From Acanthaster planci (taxonomy: Eukaryota > Echinodermata > Asteroidea > Valvatida > Acanthasteridae), in assembly GCF_001949145.1 (NCBI RefSeq), contig NW_019091389.1, positions 534,313 through 598,312 of the forward strand: DNA of 64,000 nucleotides, read 5' to 3'. A model generated the notes under the pieces. That model worked only from the letters and a program-made list of their open reading frames with translations. It was not told where the DNA came from and searched no databases. The position numbers and the translations under genes are program-made. This document shows, one piece after another, positions 37,162 to 50,619 of the stretch (position 1 is the first letter of the stretch; each line of letters opens with the position of its first letter).

Positions 37162-39049
37162 GTGAGTCATTTATCTAATATACCGCAGCACGGCTGTGGG
37201 GAATTATACGCGAACCTCCTTCAAGAAATTTGGCTTTGCTTTACGGTGCTTTTTTTGCTGTCCGTGCTGCGCCAAGGAGGTTTGTGAAAGGAGCCTTCTG
37301 TCCTTACATGCTGAACTATTTCTCCCCCCCCCCAACATCCTTGAGCAGTATAATGTCAACACGATGGGCCATTTCAATGGGCGGAGGGCCAAGAAGATGG
37401 GCTTTTAACCCTGGACTGGTAATTTCTGCACAAACACACTCCCGGTAACGGAATACCGTGTTTCTGTTGGCAATCCACTTTACAAGGAGATGGATACAAC
37501 TGAAGATGCTATTCAATTTTTTTTTTTAATTCCCCCTTCCCCCTCCTTGCACCGTCTGGACAGAAATCATTCTGGCAGCAGAATTTGTATGGCATCTGTA
37601 TTTGATGTTGAGTGTTCTAAACTCCTCTCTGCAGAGTTGTTGGTGAAACCAATGCATCAACTGAACAAGCGCAGACTGTTTTATTGCGTTAACTGGGAGG
37701 TGGTCTACTTCAATTTCACATTTAATAAATAAATCAAATATTTTTTTTTAACGATGAAAAATTATGAGGCTGGAGTGCACGGTTCTATTCACTAATTGGT
37801 CTGAAGGCAAGGTTCTATTTAGTTAAGACTGTCAACTAGTCCTGCCTTGCCAAAGTGAGCTGTTTCATGCCTCATGACTAAAACCTCCATAAAGGCTCTA
37901 AAAAGCTCTTTCCCTGTCCGGTCTCAAGAGTTTTTGAAGTTGACAGAATCCTAATACAATCATCCATGGCTATGTTAAGAATAAGGAAAATAAACAACAG
38001 ATGAAATTTATGGTTTATTGAGTGACTCAATGCTGCTTTAAGCAAGTCACGTGGCTTAAAAAAGTCCAAATTAGAGTGACTCGAAGACACTGTCGCAAAG
38101 AAATCTTCATAATATCCGTGTGTATATTTTACATCTGGACAAACATGTTAACAGTCACACAAAAATACAGGCAATACATTATAAATGTGCATGTTGGTTT
38201 GGTACTTTCTACAATCAATCTAGACATCCAGTCCCATGGTCTTTTATGATGTTGACTGTCATATATTTCCACTATTCCATTTTGCGTCCCATTGCACCAG
38301 GTCATTTTTCCATTTTGTCATTTCATTTTATTGCCATTTTTGTTTCCCATTTGCCGTTCACAAAAATAAAACAAGAGAGTTACTGAACACAACTTGACAT
38401 TGAGCTCTGCACAAATGAATACTAGTACATGTACATGTAGCTTCTATTGTGTGCTTTATTCATCTTGGCAATCTCAGGGCAAAATGCAGGTACCTCCTGT
38501 GTATCAGAAAAACTGATCTAGTTCCTTGAGGGCAGAACAAATAATAAATCAACAAGGCAAAATTCAACTAGGGAAAATTAAGGAGCTCCTGTGAGGCCCA
38601 CATGGTTCCACATGGTTGTGTTTCCCACTTGCTGTATATGTGTACTTACAGAAAAAGAGTCGAATCGTAAACTTGCCCATTAAAGTTTTAAAAATGTAGC
38701 AGCTCTGCATTATATGAGAACAACGATTAGACATGGCTGTGATAACTTGATGACTGAATGTTGTCAAGGTGACTGTAAAGGCCCTGAGAAATATTGCCAG
38801 TCACCTCCACTCTTTTTGCCAGAATGGTCCTCTGGGTGACCAACCAAATAAATATTTGCACCGGATGTGTTTCAAGAAACTGCCTGAGGCTTTTCCTCCA
38901 CCTTTACAGGATAACAAGCACTGTAGGTTTTTTAACTTAGCTTTTCACAAAACCAAGAAAGGGGGAAATACTGGTAGGTTTGACAAAAACTCTCATGAGC
39001 ATGTACACAAGTTAACTCGTCCAAATTGAAGGTTCATTGACCTAAGACA
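37162..39049. other. Non-coding interval, nothing recognised
   Basis: AT-rich, with a 10-C run (37324-37333) and a double TACATGTA (about 38426). No gene seen. Confidence 0.5.
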
Positions 39050-39450
39050 GCCTTCAGCCTTGGATTAGAGACATTATTCATTGGACGTTAGCGCATTGGG
39101 GGATTCATACTATCAGCTCATCACCAGCATCTATGGGTGCCATCGATCGCGGCGGGCATTGGTGTGAAATGGGTGCAACCTACACGGAAGTCAGAACACA
39201 TGCTGACTCTGCGATGTTAGTGCAACCTATCCTGCTGGTTAATTACACACTGGCTAATTGCGACTGTGGACATTAGACAAATTAAAACACATTAACAGGT
39301 TGAATGCTGATTGGGATAGATTGCCAGGATGCACTTATCACCCCCCCCTCCGGGGCTTTCTCTTTAACACCTTGACAGCTTTTCTAATGAGCAAACCCAT
39401 TAGCCATTCACAGAGTGGCTTGGAAAAGTAGCTGGATAGTGAGGATTATT
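39050..39450. promoter_or_regulatory. Candidate cis-regulatory island
   Basis: A CpG-retaining stretch (ATCGATCGCGGCGGG near 39142) is followed by several TAAT cores (TTAATTAC near 39239, CTAATTGC near 39255, CTAATGAG near 39384). It contains no coding frame. Composition resembles developmental enhancers; conservation not testable here. Confidence 0.3.
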
Positions 39451-42400
39451 GATATTTGGTACACTGCAAATTAGGAGAGACAGGAACAGAATCAATCAAC
39501 AGTGATATTGGCAACAGCTCAAAGTGTGACTAATGTAAACCTGCGTGGTGCAGAGAACCTTCATGTGGGCGGAGTTAAAATTCAAAAAGAGGTGGGGGGT
39601 TCATGGTATACATGTGATTTGCTTTCATACGAGACAAGTTACATGCACAGGTTATTAAGTTTGCACATTCTGGCAAACAAATATCACCTCAATGCCATCA
39701 CACACACAGCCACCGACATTCCCTGTCAATTCTGATTATTCAAAAGTACAACATCCATTCCTACTAGATGAGAGCCTGTCAGATGCAGGCCCATTGCTAA
39801 GGAGAGGGGACTGCCTCTCCGGGCCCTCTGGCAAGAAACTGTCTCCCTCCCCTCCCCACCTATCAGCCAAATGCTTTGCTCTTGTATTGCATTGTGTTGT
39901 TCTCGAGATTTTCCCCTGTAACTGGTATTGTGGCCCCCCCCCAATGCCTGAAGCTGGAATGGGGCTGGTCTCACAGGTGGATCTTAACACAAGATAAAAG
40001 TTCCAACTGGTTTTAAACATTTCCTAGCTTCATATAACACATTGATTCCAGTTCTATGAATTCTAACCCCCGTACATAACAATCAAAATCGCCAAGTAGG
40101 CATGCACAATACAGCCAATGAGTCTGCATTTCACTGCATCAGGACTTCATTTCAAACTGGCTCATGAGTGAAAAAACAAGAAGCTTTGACTTATTTTTAC
40201 TTAAGCTAAGTCCTCTACCATTAATATTGAATATGCAATCTATCAGAGAAATAGTTTCAATTTTCCTTATTAATCTTTGTTAAATTGATTCCTTCAAGAC
40301 AGCAAGCCATCCAAATTGGTGCGTATTTTTCATCTACTTGACTTTAAGTACGTGAAGGAGCCATTGCTGATAGCATGGTTAGTACATGCATGTTCACTCA
40401 ATCTCACCAGGAAACAAAGTCCACACTCTAAAGAAATAGATGAAGATGTACTATGTAATGAGCGCACCGGGATGAGTCAAGCACCTACATGTACAGAAAG
40501 CCAGTCCTTACTGCATGCTGAGAGTCTTCTGTTAATTGCATTCATGCCATCCACTTCACGCCACTTGATGATCAGTCGAAGGTTTGCAAGAATAATTAAC
40601 TGGCATATGCGACCGTGTATACAAACTCTTACTGGAGGTGCTCCAGTCCAATGAGATTCCAACTGACCCCCATCCCTAGGCTGGCTGTGGAACCTCAAAG
40701 AGCTCTAAGACCCTGCAGTCTATAATGAACACGTACATGTACAACAACACTGGGTAAAAAGACACCTTGAAACCTTTGGCCCTTGTAAATTTTCTTGGCT
40801 CCCTCCCTCTGCCTCTTCTTATGCCAGCCCCAAACCTGATATGATTAAACAGTGACCCACTCGGCATTCTCCTTGTACAAAATGTGCGACGACTGTACGC
40901 TGCCAAGGCACCGGCGGAATCAATCACAATTGTCGGGCACCAGACACAACCACGCAAGAGGCTGGAGTATTTACTCAGTTGGTGGAGGACGGAGAACAAA
41001 GGGACCGGATCAGGTTACCCTCTGTACACCCCACCCCTCATCCTCCTCTTTGGTCGGCGCACACTACCAGCGGTGCTTCAGTCGCACCTTCCGCAATGGG
41101 GGCCGAACTTGGCAACACCTGGGAGGTAGAGATGAGCGATATTGACCCACAACTCCTGGCCTTTTTACCGCTGCACCTGCAACACGAGTGTCACTGCAAA
41201 TGTACAACAGGGTCCCTGGCCATGTTAGATGATGACGGCACGGCAGCAAGGGAGACGAGGCGCGTCGGGCCCCGACGCAAATCAATAGTGAAAATTAGAA
41301 AATTGGAAATCCCGATGGAGAAACGGAAGGCACTATGTTTCCACGTGGGCAGGACAGGGAATAACCACCATCATTCGCTAGACCCATAATCTGGATTCAT
41401 TATATGTCTATTCCTTTCCTTTTTTATCTCCTGGAACAATGCCTATTGATGATCCTCCAGGCTTGAAGTCACAAACAGTAAAATTTCAAATAGGACTGAA
41501 ATGGAATAAAAAAGGTACTACATGTACCTTCTAACTTTTATCAGAAATGACATAAATAAGGATAAACAAATTCATTCATTACATCATGGCAGAAAGCCCA
41601 CATCTACAGCATTTGCCCCTCTTCATTAGGGCCGACCTCTTTCTTAATTTTTGAGCAACAAATTTGTGGGTAAAGAATGACAGTGAAGGAAAGTAATTTA
41701 ATTCACTTCTGAAAAATGATATATCTGACAACAGAGATTCATTTAATTCTTCCTCTGTTCTCTTTGCACTTTGATCATGTGCCTCTTTATTCTGACACAA
41801 TTTAAATGTTCGATGGATGTAGTGAATTAAAACCTGGTGCAAAACTATATGATCCACATATGAGTAAAACAATTGCGGTTACACCATGGATAAATCTCTT
41901 TCTTGAGTATGTGTGGTTCTGAGAAGAACCGGGGAATAACTTGACGTTTCTGAACAGTGTACTCTGTCCGTCTTCAGGAGACTGTCAACACTGTGCATGT
42001 TGGGATGAAGGACAACTTAACATTCCCCACCCCTTTTCAATCAGGACAGATCCAGAGGGGATGTGATAATGGGACTGACGCGTGCTTAGATGTTGCAACT
42101 TCCTCCTGGTCCATACAATTTCCTGAATCTTTGTTCCTTTTTATTTTGCAATGGTCAACACTGTCAACGTGTGGTTCCAGGGCCAAGCCAAGCAGAAGCC
42201 TATCCCCTTTCTTTGTGAGATGCTCCGAGTTAAAACTTCATAACCAAGGTGCGAGAGAGGCAGAGAGTGTGAAAAAGAAAAAAAAAATTAAAGATTGAAC
42301 AGAAAAATGCGACAAGAAATTAACTGTGAAAAATCATGGCCTAGGGATGGGACAGGCACAAGACGCTCCATCTCGGAGTGACAGCTGATGTAATATTAAG

Positions 42401-43291
42401 AAGCCAGGCCCCGCAGCTCAAGCAAATGATTAGCCTGCAAGGAAATAATGTGATGCCCTCATGCACTGGAAGAGGCTTCCTGGATTTGACCTCTCATTTT
42501 CAGGAAGGTATGAGGTCAGTACACATCACACCTTACCCTCTCTGCTGGCTAAAGGCGGTGACGACTTTATTTGTCAAGGAACTCTGTGAGCTGCGAGTGC
42601 AAAACAAAAAAAGGGGGGGGAAATATATGGAAATTTGGCGGATGGCGAGGATGAGTCTTGTTTGGCCATCGGGTTTCAGAATGCAGTATCGTCTGTCACT
42701 GTGCTCTGCTTGGCAGTCACGGAAGGGATGTGGTTTTTTCCCCCCGCCTCCCTTTCTTGTTCAGGGCTGGATTCCAAGACGGATTTGCAAAGATTCTGGA
42801 GGGATGGAATGGGATCGTCATAGACTGGAGGGATGGATGCAGGCAAGATGGGAGGAGAGAGAGAGAAGGAGATAAAGGAGGGTGCTTTAACTGAGTAAAA
42901 TGGAGTTGGGCTGACTGAATGAGTCACTGGGAAACATTGGCGGTACCTTCCCAAACTGATTAATGTCTCCCTGTATGGCACTGCATGTGTGGTGTTTCTC
43001 TACAGTGTTATTATTCCTCTCTCTGCACGTGCCCAGCTTGAAAAACATGGCAGTTGGTGGCCTTGAGAGTGTTATTTCAACAAAAAAAAAGATTAATAAA
43101 GTTGTTTTGAATGATGGATGGCAGGATTTGTTGTGGATGAGGATCTAGCACTGATATAACGTTAAAAACTAATTAAAGCTTCACTCCCAAGTGCTGCCGC
43201 TGTGATGGATATGCTAAGGACCAGCTGTAGTGAAATGGATGACGTGTGAAGACAGCAGTGGAATGCAGTTTGGAGTTACATGTACAATATC
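39451..43291. other. Non-coding interval, no supported gene
   Basis: Contains a CpG-rich stretch (40860-41290) with long open frames in several registers. It also has a 165-codon plus-strand open frame (42378-42875) ending in purine-rich sequence. Neither shows a known domain or paired splice sites. Confidence 0.45.
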
Positions 43292-43292
43292 A

Positions 43293-43503
43293 ATACAGGC
43301 GATTCACAATAGTGCGCCTCCAACAGTTTGCAACGTGTTGGCCAATCACGATGTGCGAAATCTATCGACTCTTTCCAAGCGTGCAATGGGTCGACAGATT
43401 TGGCGCATCGTGACTGGCCATCGCATTGCAAACTCCTGGAGGGGCACTCATGAATTGCCCGTATTAAAAATCTGGAGGGGCGCTATTGTGAATCGCCCGT
43501 ATT
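43293..43503. mobile_element. Foldback MITE with a duplicated right end
   Basis: The left end 43293-43323 and the right end match as inverted repeats, 28 of 31 bases identical, with core GGCGATTCACAATAG. Pairing continues inward through CAGTTTGCAA, TGGCCAATCACGAT and CGAAATCTATCGAC. The right side carries an extra copy of the terminus: units starting GGAGGGGC at 43438 and 43474 are tandem, about 36 bp apart. No target duplication is clear. No coding capacity. Confidence 0.78.
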
Positions 43504-43511
43504 AGAAATAT

Positions 43512-46389
43512 GTACAAGTTTCCCACTTTCAGAGTTTTGCCAATTCAAACATGAGACAGGGTATCGCACTAATCTCAGTGACCTCCTCGGCCTCTTCTTG
43601 GTCAGTATTACCATCTCACACTAATTTAAAGAGTCAAAGAAAACAGAAATAATGATTTATCAGTCTGAGCAAATTGTAGAATACTTCACCTTTGGATTGC
43701 TCTGCCAAGTTTATCTTGTTTTAGAGGAAACGGATTGACAGCAAATGCGTATCATGAGAGTAGGCCTGTTAATATTATGCGCCTAATCCTGATGGTAATG
43801 ATTTCTAATAGCATTAGCATCAGCACCCTTGGGGAACCCTACAATGTATTGAAAGAAGAGACCCATACACCACACTGAGTCTTATGACCAATCAATTTGT
43901 TATTTATTTGTTTCTAGGCAGGTAAAAACAAACATGTATCCTCAGTAACTTCAAATTATGGGCTCTGGAGTCAGAAATGATAAATCAAATATGCACACAT
44001 AACTGAATTTTGTGGCATTTGACTCGGAATTTCGTGCAAACAAAAAGGCAAAAATGAGCGAGAGGACTACGTGCCCAACTGGACAGCAGTAATTCACAGT
44101 CCAGTGTGTCACCTCCATTCTGTTTTTGCATTGGAAGAGGCTACCCACAGTATCAATTTCACAGTTGACAACATGCATACATAAATTATCCTCCAGTTCC
44201 TCATCTGTTCTTCAATTAAACACTCAAGCACACATACATGTACTTCCCGCCACTGGGTTATAGTGACAACACACATGTTGAAATGTAGTTGCTATGACAC
44301 TAGAAGTGTCTAGTGACAACTCTTTGTCCCCATTACTCAGTCCTGACTTTCCTTGCAAAAACACCTGTCCCTTAATGCAGTCAAAGCCTGTCCAGACAAG
44401 TACATGAGCACCCACACTCAAATTTGGTCAGCTTTGTAAAATAAATACATCGTTAATCAAACAAAACGTTCCTAATCAATTCCTCACCTCAAAAGGTGAA
44501 AAGCCAGTCTTGATTCCAAAAGAAGCACCGATTTCTCCCACTTAAATGTAAAGTTGCCTCTCCATAGAAGCCTTCTCAATCACTCTAATATATCATATGG
44601 TAAACCATTTAATTGTAATCTTCATATGTATAAAATACAATGAACGCATCAACACATGTGGGTCTAAATCCCTCCATTTCTCTAGGACCTAATTCATTTT
44701 CCCAAGGGTCTTCTGGCATCTGCCTTTGGGGAGGGGGGAGGGAGATCATTTCAGTTTGGGCCTACCAAAATTATTTGTTAGAGCCTTCCCTGGGACATGA
44801 TGTATGAGCCCGGAGGAAAGTCCACTGTGCTAATCTTGTTAGCCAATGAAATATGATCGGAAGGGCATGAGGTTGCATGGTGCAGGGTGATTTTCATCTG
44901 TGCAAAACCCAAGCTCTTTGATCTAGTGGACCCCTGGAACCATTGGGGTAACCCCCCTGACCAAGGGAGTGGGTGATCAGTAAATCTAGGTGATTCCCAA
45001 TATCTGTAATGAGCAGTCAGGGATGACAGACAACTCTTGGACTATTAAACTTTTTCTTTTTGAGGTAAGACTGTGGTACCAGGACTGGATATAAATCTGA
45101 GTTACATGGATTGCCTCTCCTTAAGGGAAAGCCTATTAGCTAGCTTTGCCTGATATGACTAGACAGATTACAGGGGATAGGGCATGTAGCAAAGAAAGGA
45201 AGACAGACATTAACTGGGGAGGGGCCAGCATACAGTAAAAATCCTCCAGTGATCATTTAAGCCATCCCTTACTATGGTTTTTAAAAATTCAATTATCCAA
45301 GGAAACATACTGAAGAAATAGAGGAAGAGAATTAATTTGATGCACATGTACCTCTGGCATGGAAATTCTGTCTGATTCTTAAAAGCATGACAAATGCAAA
45401 CATGGGAGACATCAGTGAGAAGTGGCAAATTAAAGACCACACCCACCAACAAACATTTTTTTGGGGGTGGGCAAATTGCCATTTCTGCTTATCTATCAAG
45501 TTTCTCATCCCTACTGAAGAGATCCTGTATATGTATTTTTTCCTCCCCATCCATTTTTAGAATGTCCTGCCAATAAGTATACCATTCTGCCCTTGTAACT
45601 TTAAGCCTTCAACCAAGGACAAAGTGCTGAGTTTGTGGCTTTGAGCTATAAATTTCCAACAAATTGTGTTTAAGAATTTGGCTTTTTTTTCAAAGACCTT
45701 TCTGGCCATGTTAAGATATGCTCCTCAAGAGAGCAGTTGTGAACGATCTCTTTATAGAGAGTTTGGTGTGCATGACACACACTACGTGAGGTGGTGCACA
45801 GCCAGTTGTTGCTTCATCAGTCCTTTAAGTTCAGCCATTTGATGGGCTCTGGACAAATGGGGATGGCTGTCTTATGTACATGTAGTTATAAATTTGGTTT
45901 TAACGAGCTATTCCATTAATGTCACATATATCTTCTGCTGTCACAGACAAAATTGTTAGTACACTACCCCAATTATGTGTCTTTAAGGTTTGTTAACGGT
46001 TGACAACTTTTAAGGCAGATCTTTTTCCCATTTAAAACTTATAAAAATTTATACAAGTCTAAAAATTTCATATTGCCCCACTAAATAAAAAAAATGGAAT
46101 TAAAAAAATGGCAAGGATGGCAGAATGAAAGAAAGGATATGACAACACTGTCTTCACTAACATGGCAGACCAATACATGAACATCTTTAAGTATGTTACC
46201 ACTTAAAGCTCCACCTTTATTAAATGTCACCCTCAATTCAAAGATAGGTGTTAAAGTTAATCTCCTGGCCACAATTATCAACTTAGACCGTCTCAGGATT
46301 GAGAAAATGCTCCACAAGGTAACATCAGATGGGCAGCATCATTCTAAAGTGGCCCACAACCCTCCCCCCCCACACACACAGATTGATGG
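43512..46389. other. Non-coding interval, nothing recognised
   Basis: AT-rich DNA with scattered TACATGTA (for example 44236, 45877). No exon, RNA gene or repeat was supported. Confidence 0.5.
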
Positions 46390-46720
46390 AGACAATAAAC
46401 TCGTGTGTGCACTTCGGCTAATGTTCGGCAAAGCCCCAAAGTGCATTGTCGGTGGGTGTCCACGGCTTGATTACGGAGGGAGGCAACTTTGGGCCAAACT
46501 TGAGACTTCCTGAGGAGACCTTTATGGATGCGTGTGCCCAGACACGGTGTCTCGACCCTCACTTGACCAGATTAGCATCTCTAATGCCCATTGCGTGTCA
46601 GGAATAACTGATCGGGTTGCCGGAAACAGCTTTAGGCCAGCCGTTTAATGAGCTAAACCGGCCCATTTCTATGAGATGGATGTTCACGCTGTGCACACAA
46701 AAGTCTGGTTACGGTTTAAC
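46390..46720. promoter_or_regulatory. Candidate cis-regulatory island
   Basis: At least a dozen CpG are distributed through 330 bp, with paired TAATG and ATTAG cores (near 46575 and 46647). Sharp AT-rich borders lie on both sides. No coding frame spans it. Confidence 0.3.
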
Positions 46721-48082
46721 CAAATGTTTCACAGCTGAACGGGGAACAAGATTCGCAGGATAATGCTACAAATGTCAAACGATGTCAGTCAGAACTAGAT
46801 GTACCATTATTAAAAATGGTGCCTGTATATCAAATGATTTAATATTTAGGAATATACATTTATACTGTAGATAAATTGTTTGGATATAGTTTTACAAACA
46901 ACATATACATATAGTTTTAAAAAAAATTGTAGAATTAAGTCACTCCAAGGAGTCATTTGGTTATTTTTACTCTGATCTGAAAATTCTGAAGGAAACTCAA
47001 CAGATAAATCAGAATAAAACACTACCTTAATTTTGAATATGCTGCCAAGGTGTAAAAATTACATAGAGAAAACCTTTCTCATTGGATTGGCAAGGTATGA
47101 TAATAAATCTGTCCTTGCCAATTCCCCCCATCAGCCTCATGCCCAATGTGATTTTCATGTCCAGTACATGATAGATCAATTTTTTTAAAGTCTAATTCTG
47201 TAAACAGTGCGTGGACATTAACAAGTGGAGGCAGAACAAGGCAATTTGGTGCATTAAGATTGTAAAAGATTCTCAAGAAAAGGGGAGACCCATAGGGAAA
47301 ACCCAGAACTATTTCAAATATGTGGCACATAAAATTCTAAAGGTACGAAGCCTGCACTGGGGTCTCCACCTGAATACTTAAGACAACATCCTTCCTTTTG
47401 ACTGTTGGATTAAAATGGTAACTGACATGAGTATTCAATGTGATTAATTTTTCCTTTCATCCAATTTAACAGTGTACATGTACAACTGATTTGGTACCTT
47501 ATTGTAGTTAGAATTTAAGCAAATTAACTTACAGGAAGTTCCCTGGGCCAAGGTGCTGAGGGCAATATACATGTACATGTAGGCATACTTATGTGGACTT
47601 TAGAAAGAAGAATGGTGGATACATTTGTATTAAAAAAGTGAATCAGATTGTTTAAATATCCAGGGAAACATTGTCTTTATGAAAAAGATAAACCACACCT
47701 AACACAGAGCTGGCATCATGATTACCATGAGTAACACTTATACGCAATGAACTAGCCCTGTAGTCAATCCTGAGACAGATCCGGTAATTTAACGGGTGTT
47801 TGGTGAACACCGGTAGGGAAAATAATGCCGCAAAGATATATGGCTAGAGACAGGAGGAAGGAAAAAAAAAGTAGAGAGAAAAATTTCCTGACCGGTGGCA
47901 GCCAGGCAATGTTGGCTCACCTGGTGCTGTGTGTCGGGGTATATATCATTACCCGCCGATAGCGATTTGCGAGCTAGTTTGCATGCATGTAGTGTGTGGG
48001 CCTCCATCGTAGCTTGTGCATTTTTTTGATGTGGACACTTCCTTTGCCAAAGTGTCTCTCTTCTCTTTTTTTTTTGTTCTAG
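46721..48082. other. Non-coding AT-rich interval
   Basis: Very AT-rich at 46800-46960. A double TACATGTA lies near 47568. No gene seen up to the acceptor-like site at 48081. Confidence 0.5.
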
Positions 48083-48225
48083 AACTCAACGAAGAGGAGG
48101 AAAGCCAAGAAGAGTGTGGGTTTGCCGACTACGATAATATATCAAAGAAAAAGCGCGGGGACAGCAGTTTGTTTATGCAAGCGAGAGTGAGGGTCAAGTG
48201 GCCGTTCAGCAAAGAGGCAACTTAA
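48083..48225 (+). other. Weak candidate for a terminal coding exon
   Basis: A T-rich tract ending TTGTTCTAG (to 48082) precedes a frame entered in phase 1. It reads about 47 residues, acidic then basic (NEEEESQEECGFADYDN, later KKKRGD), to TAA at 48223-48225. AATAAA follows at 48357-48362. I recognise no domain. The arrangement fits a last exon of a plus-strand gene nested in the intron, but can arise by chance. Confidence 0.22.
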
Positions 48226-48362
48226 TATATCTGTACAAAAAAGAACAGAAGAAAGAAAACAGCAGATTTAAAGTAAAAGATGTAGCCCTTTGAATGCAGT
48301 GGCGAGGTGCACTTATTGATATGAACTTCCTGTTTGCTATGGAGGTATAGGGTACAATAAAA

Positions 48363-49162
48363 ACAAGTTAATGCTAGGTACATGTAAGGGTGCTTGCGGA
48401 ATAACTTTTGAGCAAGAAAAGGATGTGGAGGGGTCACAGTTATAACATATATCTGGCTCTACTGAAGAAAAACCTTCGATTTTGATCTAGGTTTTTGGGG
48501 TTTTTTTGTCAATGGGGATGTTGAAAGATGACTGAGGAGCCAAATGGGGGTGCAGTACATGCAGAAATTGCACTGGGTAATTGGTACGCCTGTGCATAGG
48601 TTGGAGGGTGTTGGGGGAGGGAACAGGTTTATATCCCACATCAGGCCTCCAGGAACTACATGAACTACCTGTATTTGTAGCCAAGCAACTGATCAATCAC
48701 ACAGCTACTAACCTACGCATTAAACAGTACCACTATTAATTTAAGAAAATGAATCTTTGACAGTGTGGCATACAAACAGGCCTACTGATACATGCATGGT
48801 AAGGATGCTCACTGTAGTGCAGCTACTTAAAATGAGCCGAGTATGGCCAAAAGCCATGCAAGGCAGCAAAAACCATAAGCAACAGTGGAAGAACTTTACA
48901 GACAGCGTAGTGGCTTTGATACTTTCAAATGCAGTGCAGGGGCAAGCACCCATGCCCTCTCGTAATGAAACTGGGAAACCCATATTCCCCAAGCATTACT
49001 CATTCCCCAGCAGTTGTTAGTGGCATAGTAAATGCAGAGTGTACTCAAGTTCTTCCTGAATCTCTCTCATATGACATAAGCCTACACCATCACTGAACTT
49101 GGTGTAGTCTTGCATTATTATAAGGGAAAAGATGATGACAAATTGTCACAGCTTTCACTGTT
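48363..49162. other. Non-coding interval, nothing recognised
   Basis: Includes TACATGTA near 48377. No gene or element supported. Confidence 0.5.
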
Positions 49163-49680
49163 GTTGACTTGAGTTGCTAACTCGGACTCGAGTCCCACTC
49201 GAGTCGTGATTTTTTTTTTTCACTTGAGACTTGACTTAACTAGGAAAACAATGACTTGGGACTTGACTAAGAAAAAAAATGACATGCGGCTTGACTAAAT
49301 TTGACTTTGTGACAAACATTTGTTAAAAATAATAAACACAAACATTTGGATGGCCACACATAATTGGTTAAAAAGAACACTCATCAACGCTGACCCTTTT
49401 AATGTAGGCCAGCAAGTGTGGAAGCAAGGTGTCTGGTTGTCCAAGTGTTGTACAGCCAGGTCTGCATGGGCAGGCCAAATGCTGTGATCGTGGCATGCCT
49501 ATATTCATAGAAATTTTTTCATTCGTTGTTCAGTGCAGCAATTATTCTTTATTCCAATTTTTTTTGGAGGAAGAACAGATAATGTGAATTTTAAGTTATT
49601 CAATAATCATCAACTGACTTGGGAAAATCAGTGACATTTGACTTGGAGAAAAAATGACTTGGTAAAACACTTACAGCTTA
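49163..49680. mobile_element. ACTCGAGTC/GACTTG-rich relic, hAT-like
   Basis: The left part (49163-49310) is dense in GACTTGAG, ACTCGGACTCGAGTC and ACTTGGGACTTGACT. The right part (49613-49665) has further GACTTGG words after about 300 bp of other sequence. ACTCGAGTC and CTTGACTTGAG strings are common at ends of hAT-type non-autonomous elements. I found no intact termini or target duplication, so the borders are approximate. Confidence 0.4.
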
Positions 49681-50619
49681 TAAACAAATCACAGTAATAT
49701 CTCACGTTCCAAACAGTCGTACATGTAATTTAAGTTTAGGAGCACAAGTACAGCTAATTCAATGACAATAATTAGATGTCATTACTCTCCAACCAAGAGG
49801 GCACTGAAACTTGCCCAAACGAGTGTGCTCCTCACATTTAAGGTAGCGTGTAGGGAGTCACTGCAGTTATGGCATCTCCTCTGAATGGCTCAGTCTATAC
49901 ACATCTTGCTGGCCATGTTAAGAGCATGATACACAATTCGTCTATGGAAAACTTCATGTGCCTTTTGATTTTGAGTAAAATGGACTGTTTTTTGATGGGA
50001 TCAAAACAAAACTACAGTCAGGAGCATGGGGCAAGGTTACAGATGTTATGGTTAATGTACAAAGTTTGAAAAGATTGAGGGTTTAATTAACATTTGGATC
50101 CTAGTAGAAGCTTTCTCTGGGCCTTTATTTAAAAAAGGAACAAACATCAGAACCAGAGCTGTAATATTCGAGTATTTCCGGTCACTCCCAGGAGTAAACC
50201 AGCTTTCTACTAAGTTCAATTTTTAAATTGGATTTTTGTTTCTTCTGACAGGTAATCACCCCCATAAAAGTGAATGGCTGTCTCAACAAGACATACCCAT
50301 TACAAAAAGTGCATGTTCTTGTCATTAGATGTTCACAATTGCAAGCGAATCAAAATCGAGGAAATAGTCTAAAAATGATAAGCAAATAAGCTGCAAAAGA
50401 CATTTTTCTCTTCTGCCATACGGTAGTTTAAAGTACATGTATGTGGCTGTAATGATGGTCATGTGCCAAGAACTCTTGAATCATAATTGTAACACCGACG
50501 CCACATTGGCTGGAAAACAAATCATAAAACAGATGTCTAACACAAGGGGTACACAATCTTGTGCACAATGCAGTCATTCTCAGCTCCAGCGTTTCCATCC
50601 ATTGTACTCATGACACCTC
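49681..50619. other. Non-coding interval, nothing recognised
   Basis: AT-rich with TACATGTA near 49724 and 50434. No gene seen. Confidence 0.5.

Noticed and set aside
40852-41389. CpG-rich region with several open frames
   Set aside because: Three frames and both strands are open, no splice borders and no known motif. It is better read as non-coding GC-rich DNA.
42378-42875. 165-codon plus-strand open frame
   Set aside because: No domain or splice pair. Composition changes along it, ending in simple purine-rich sequence, and overlapping frames are equally open.
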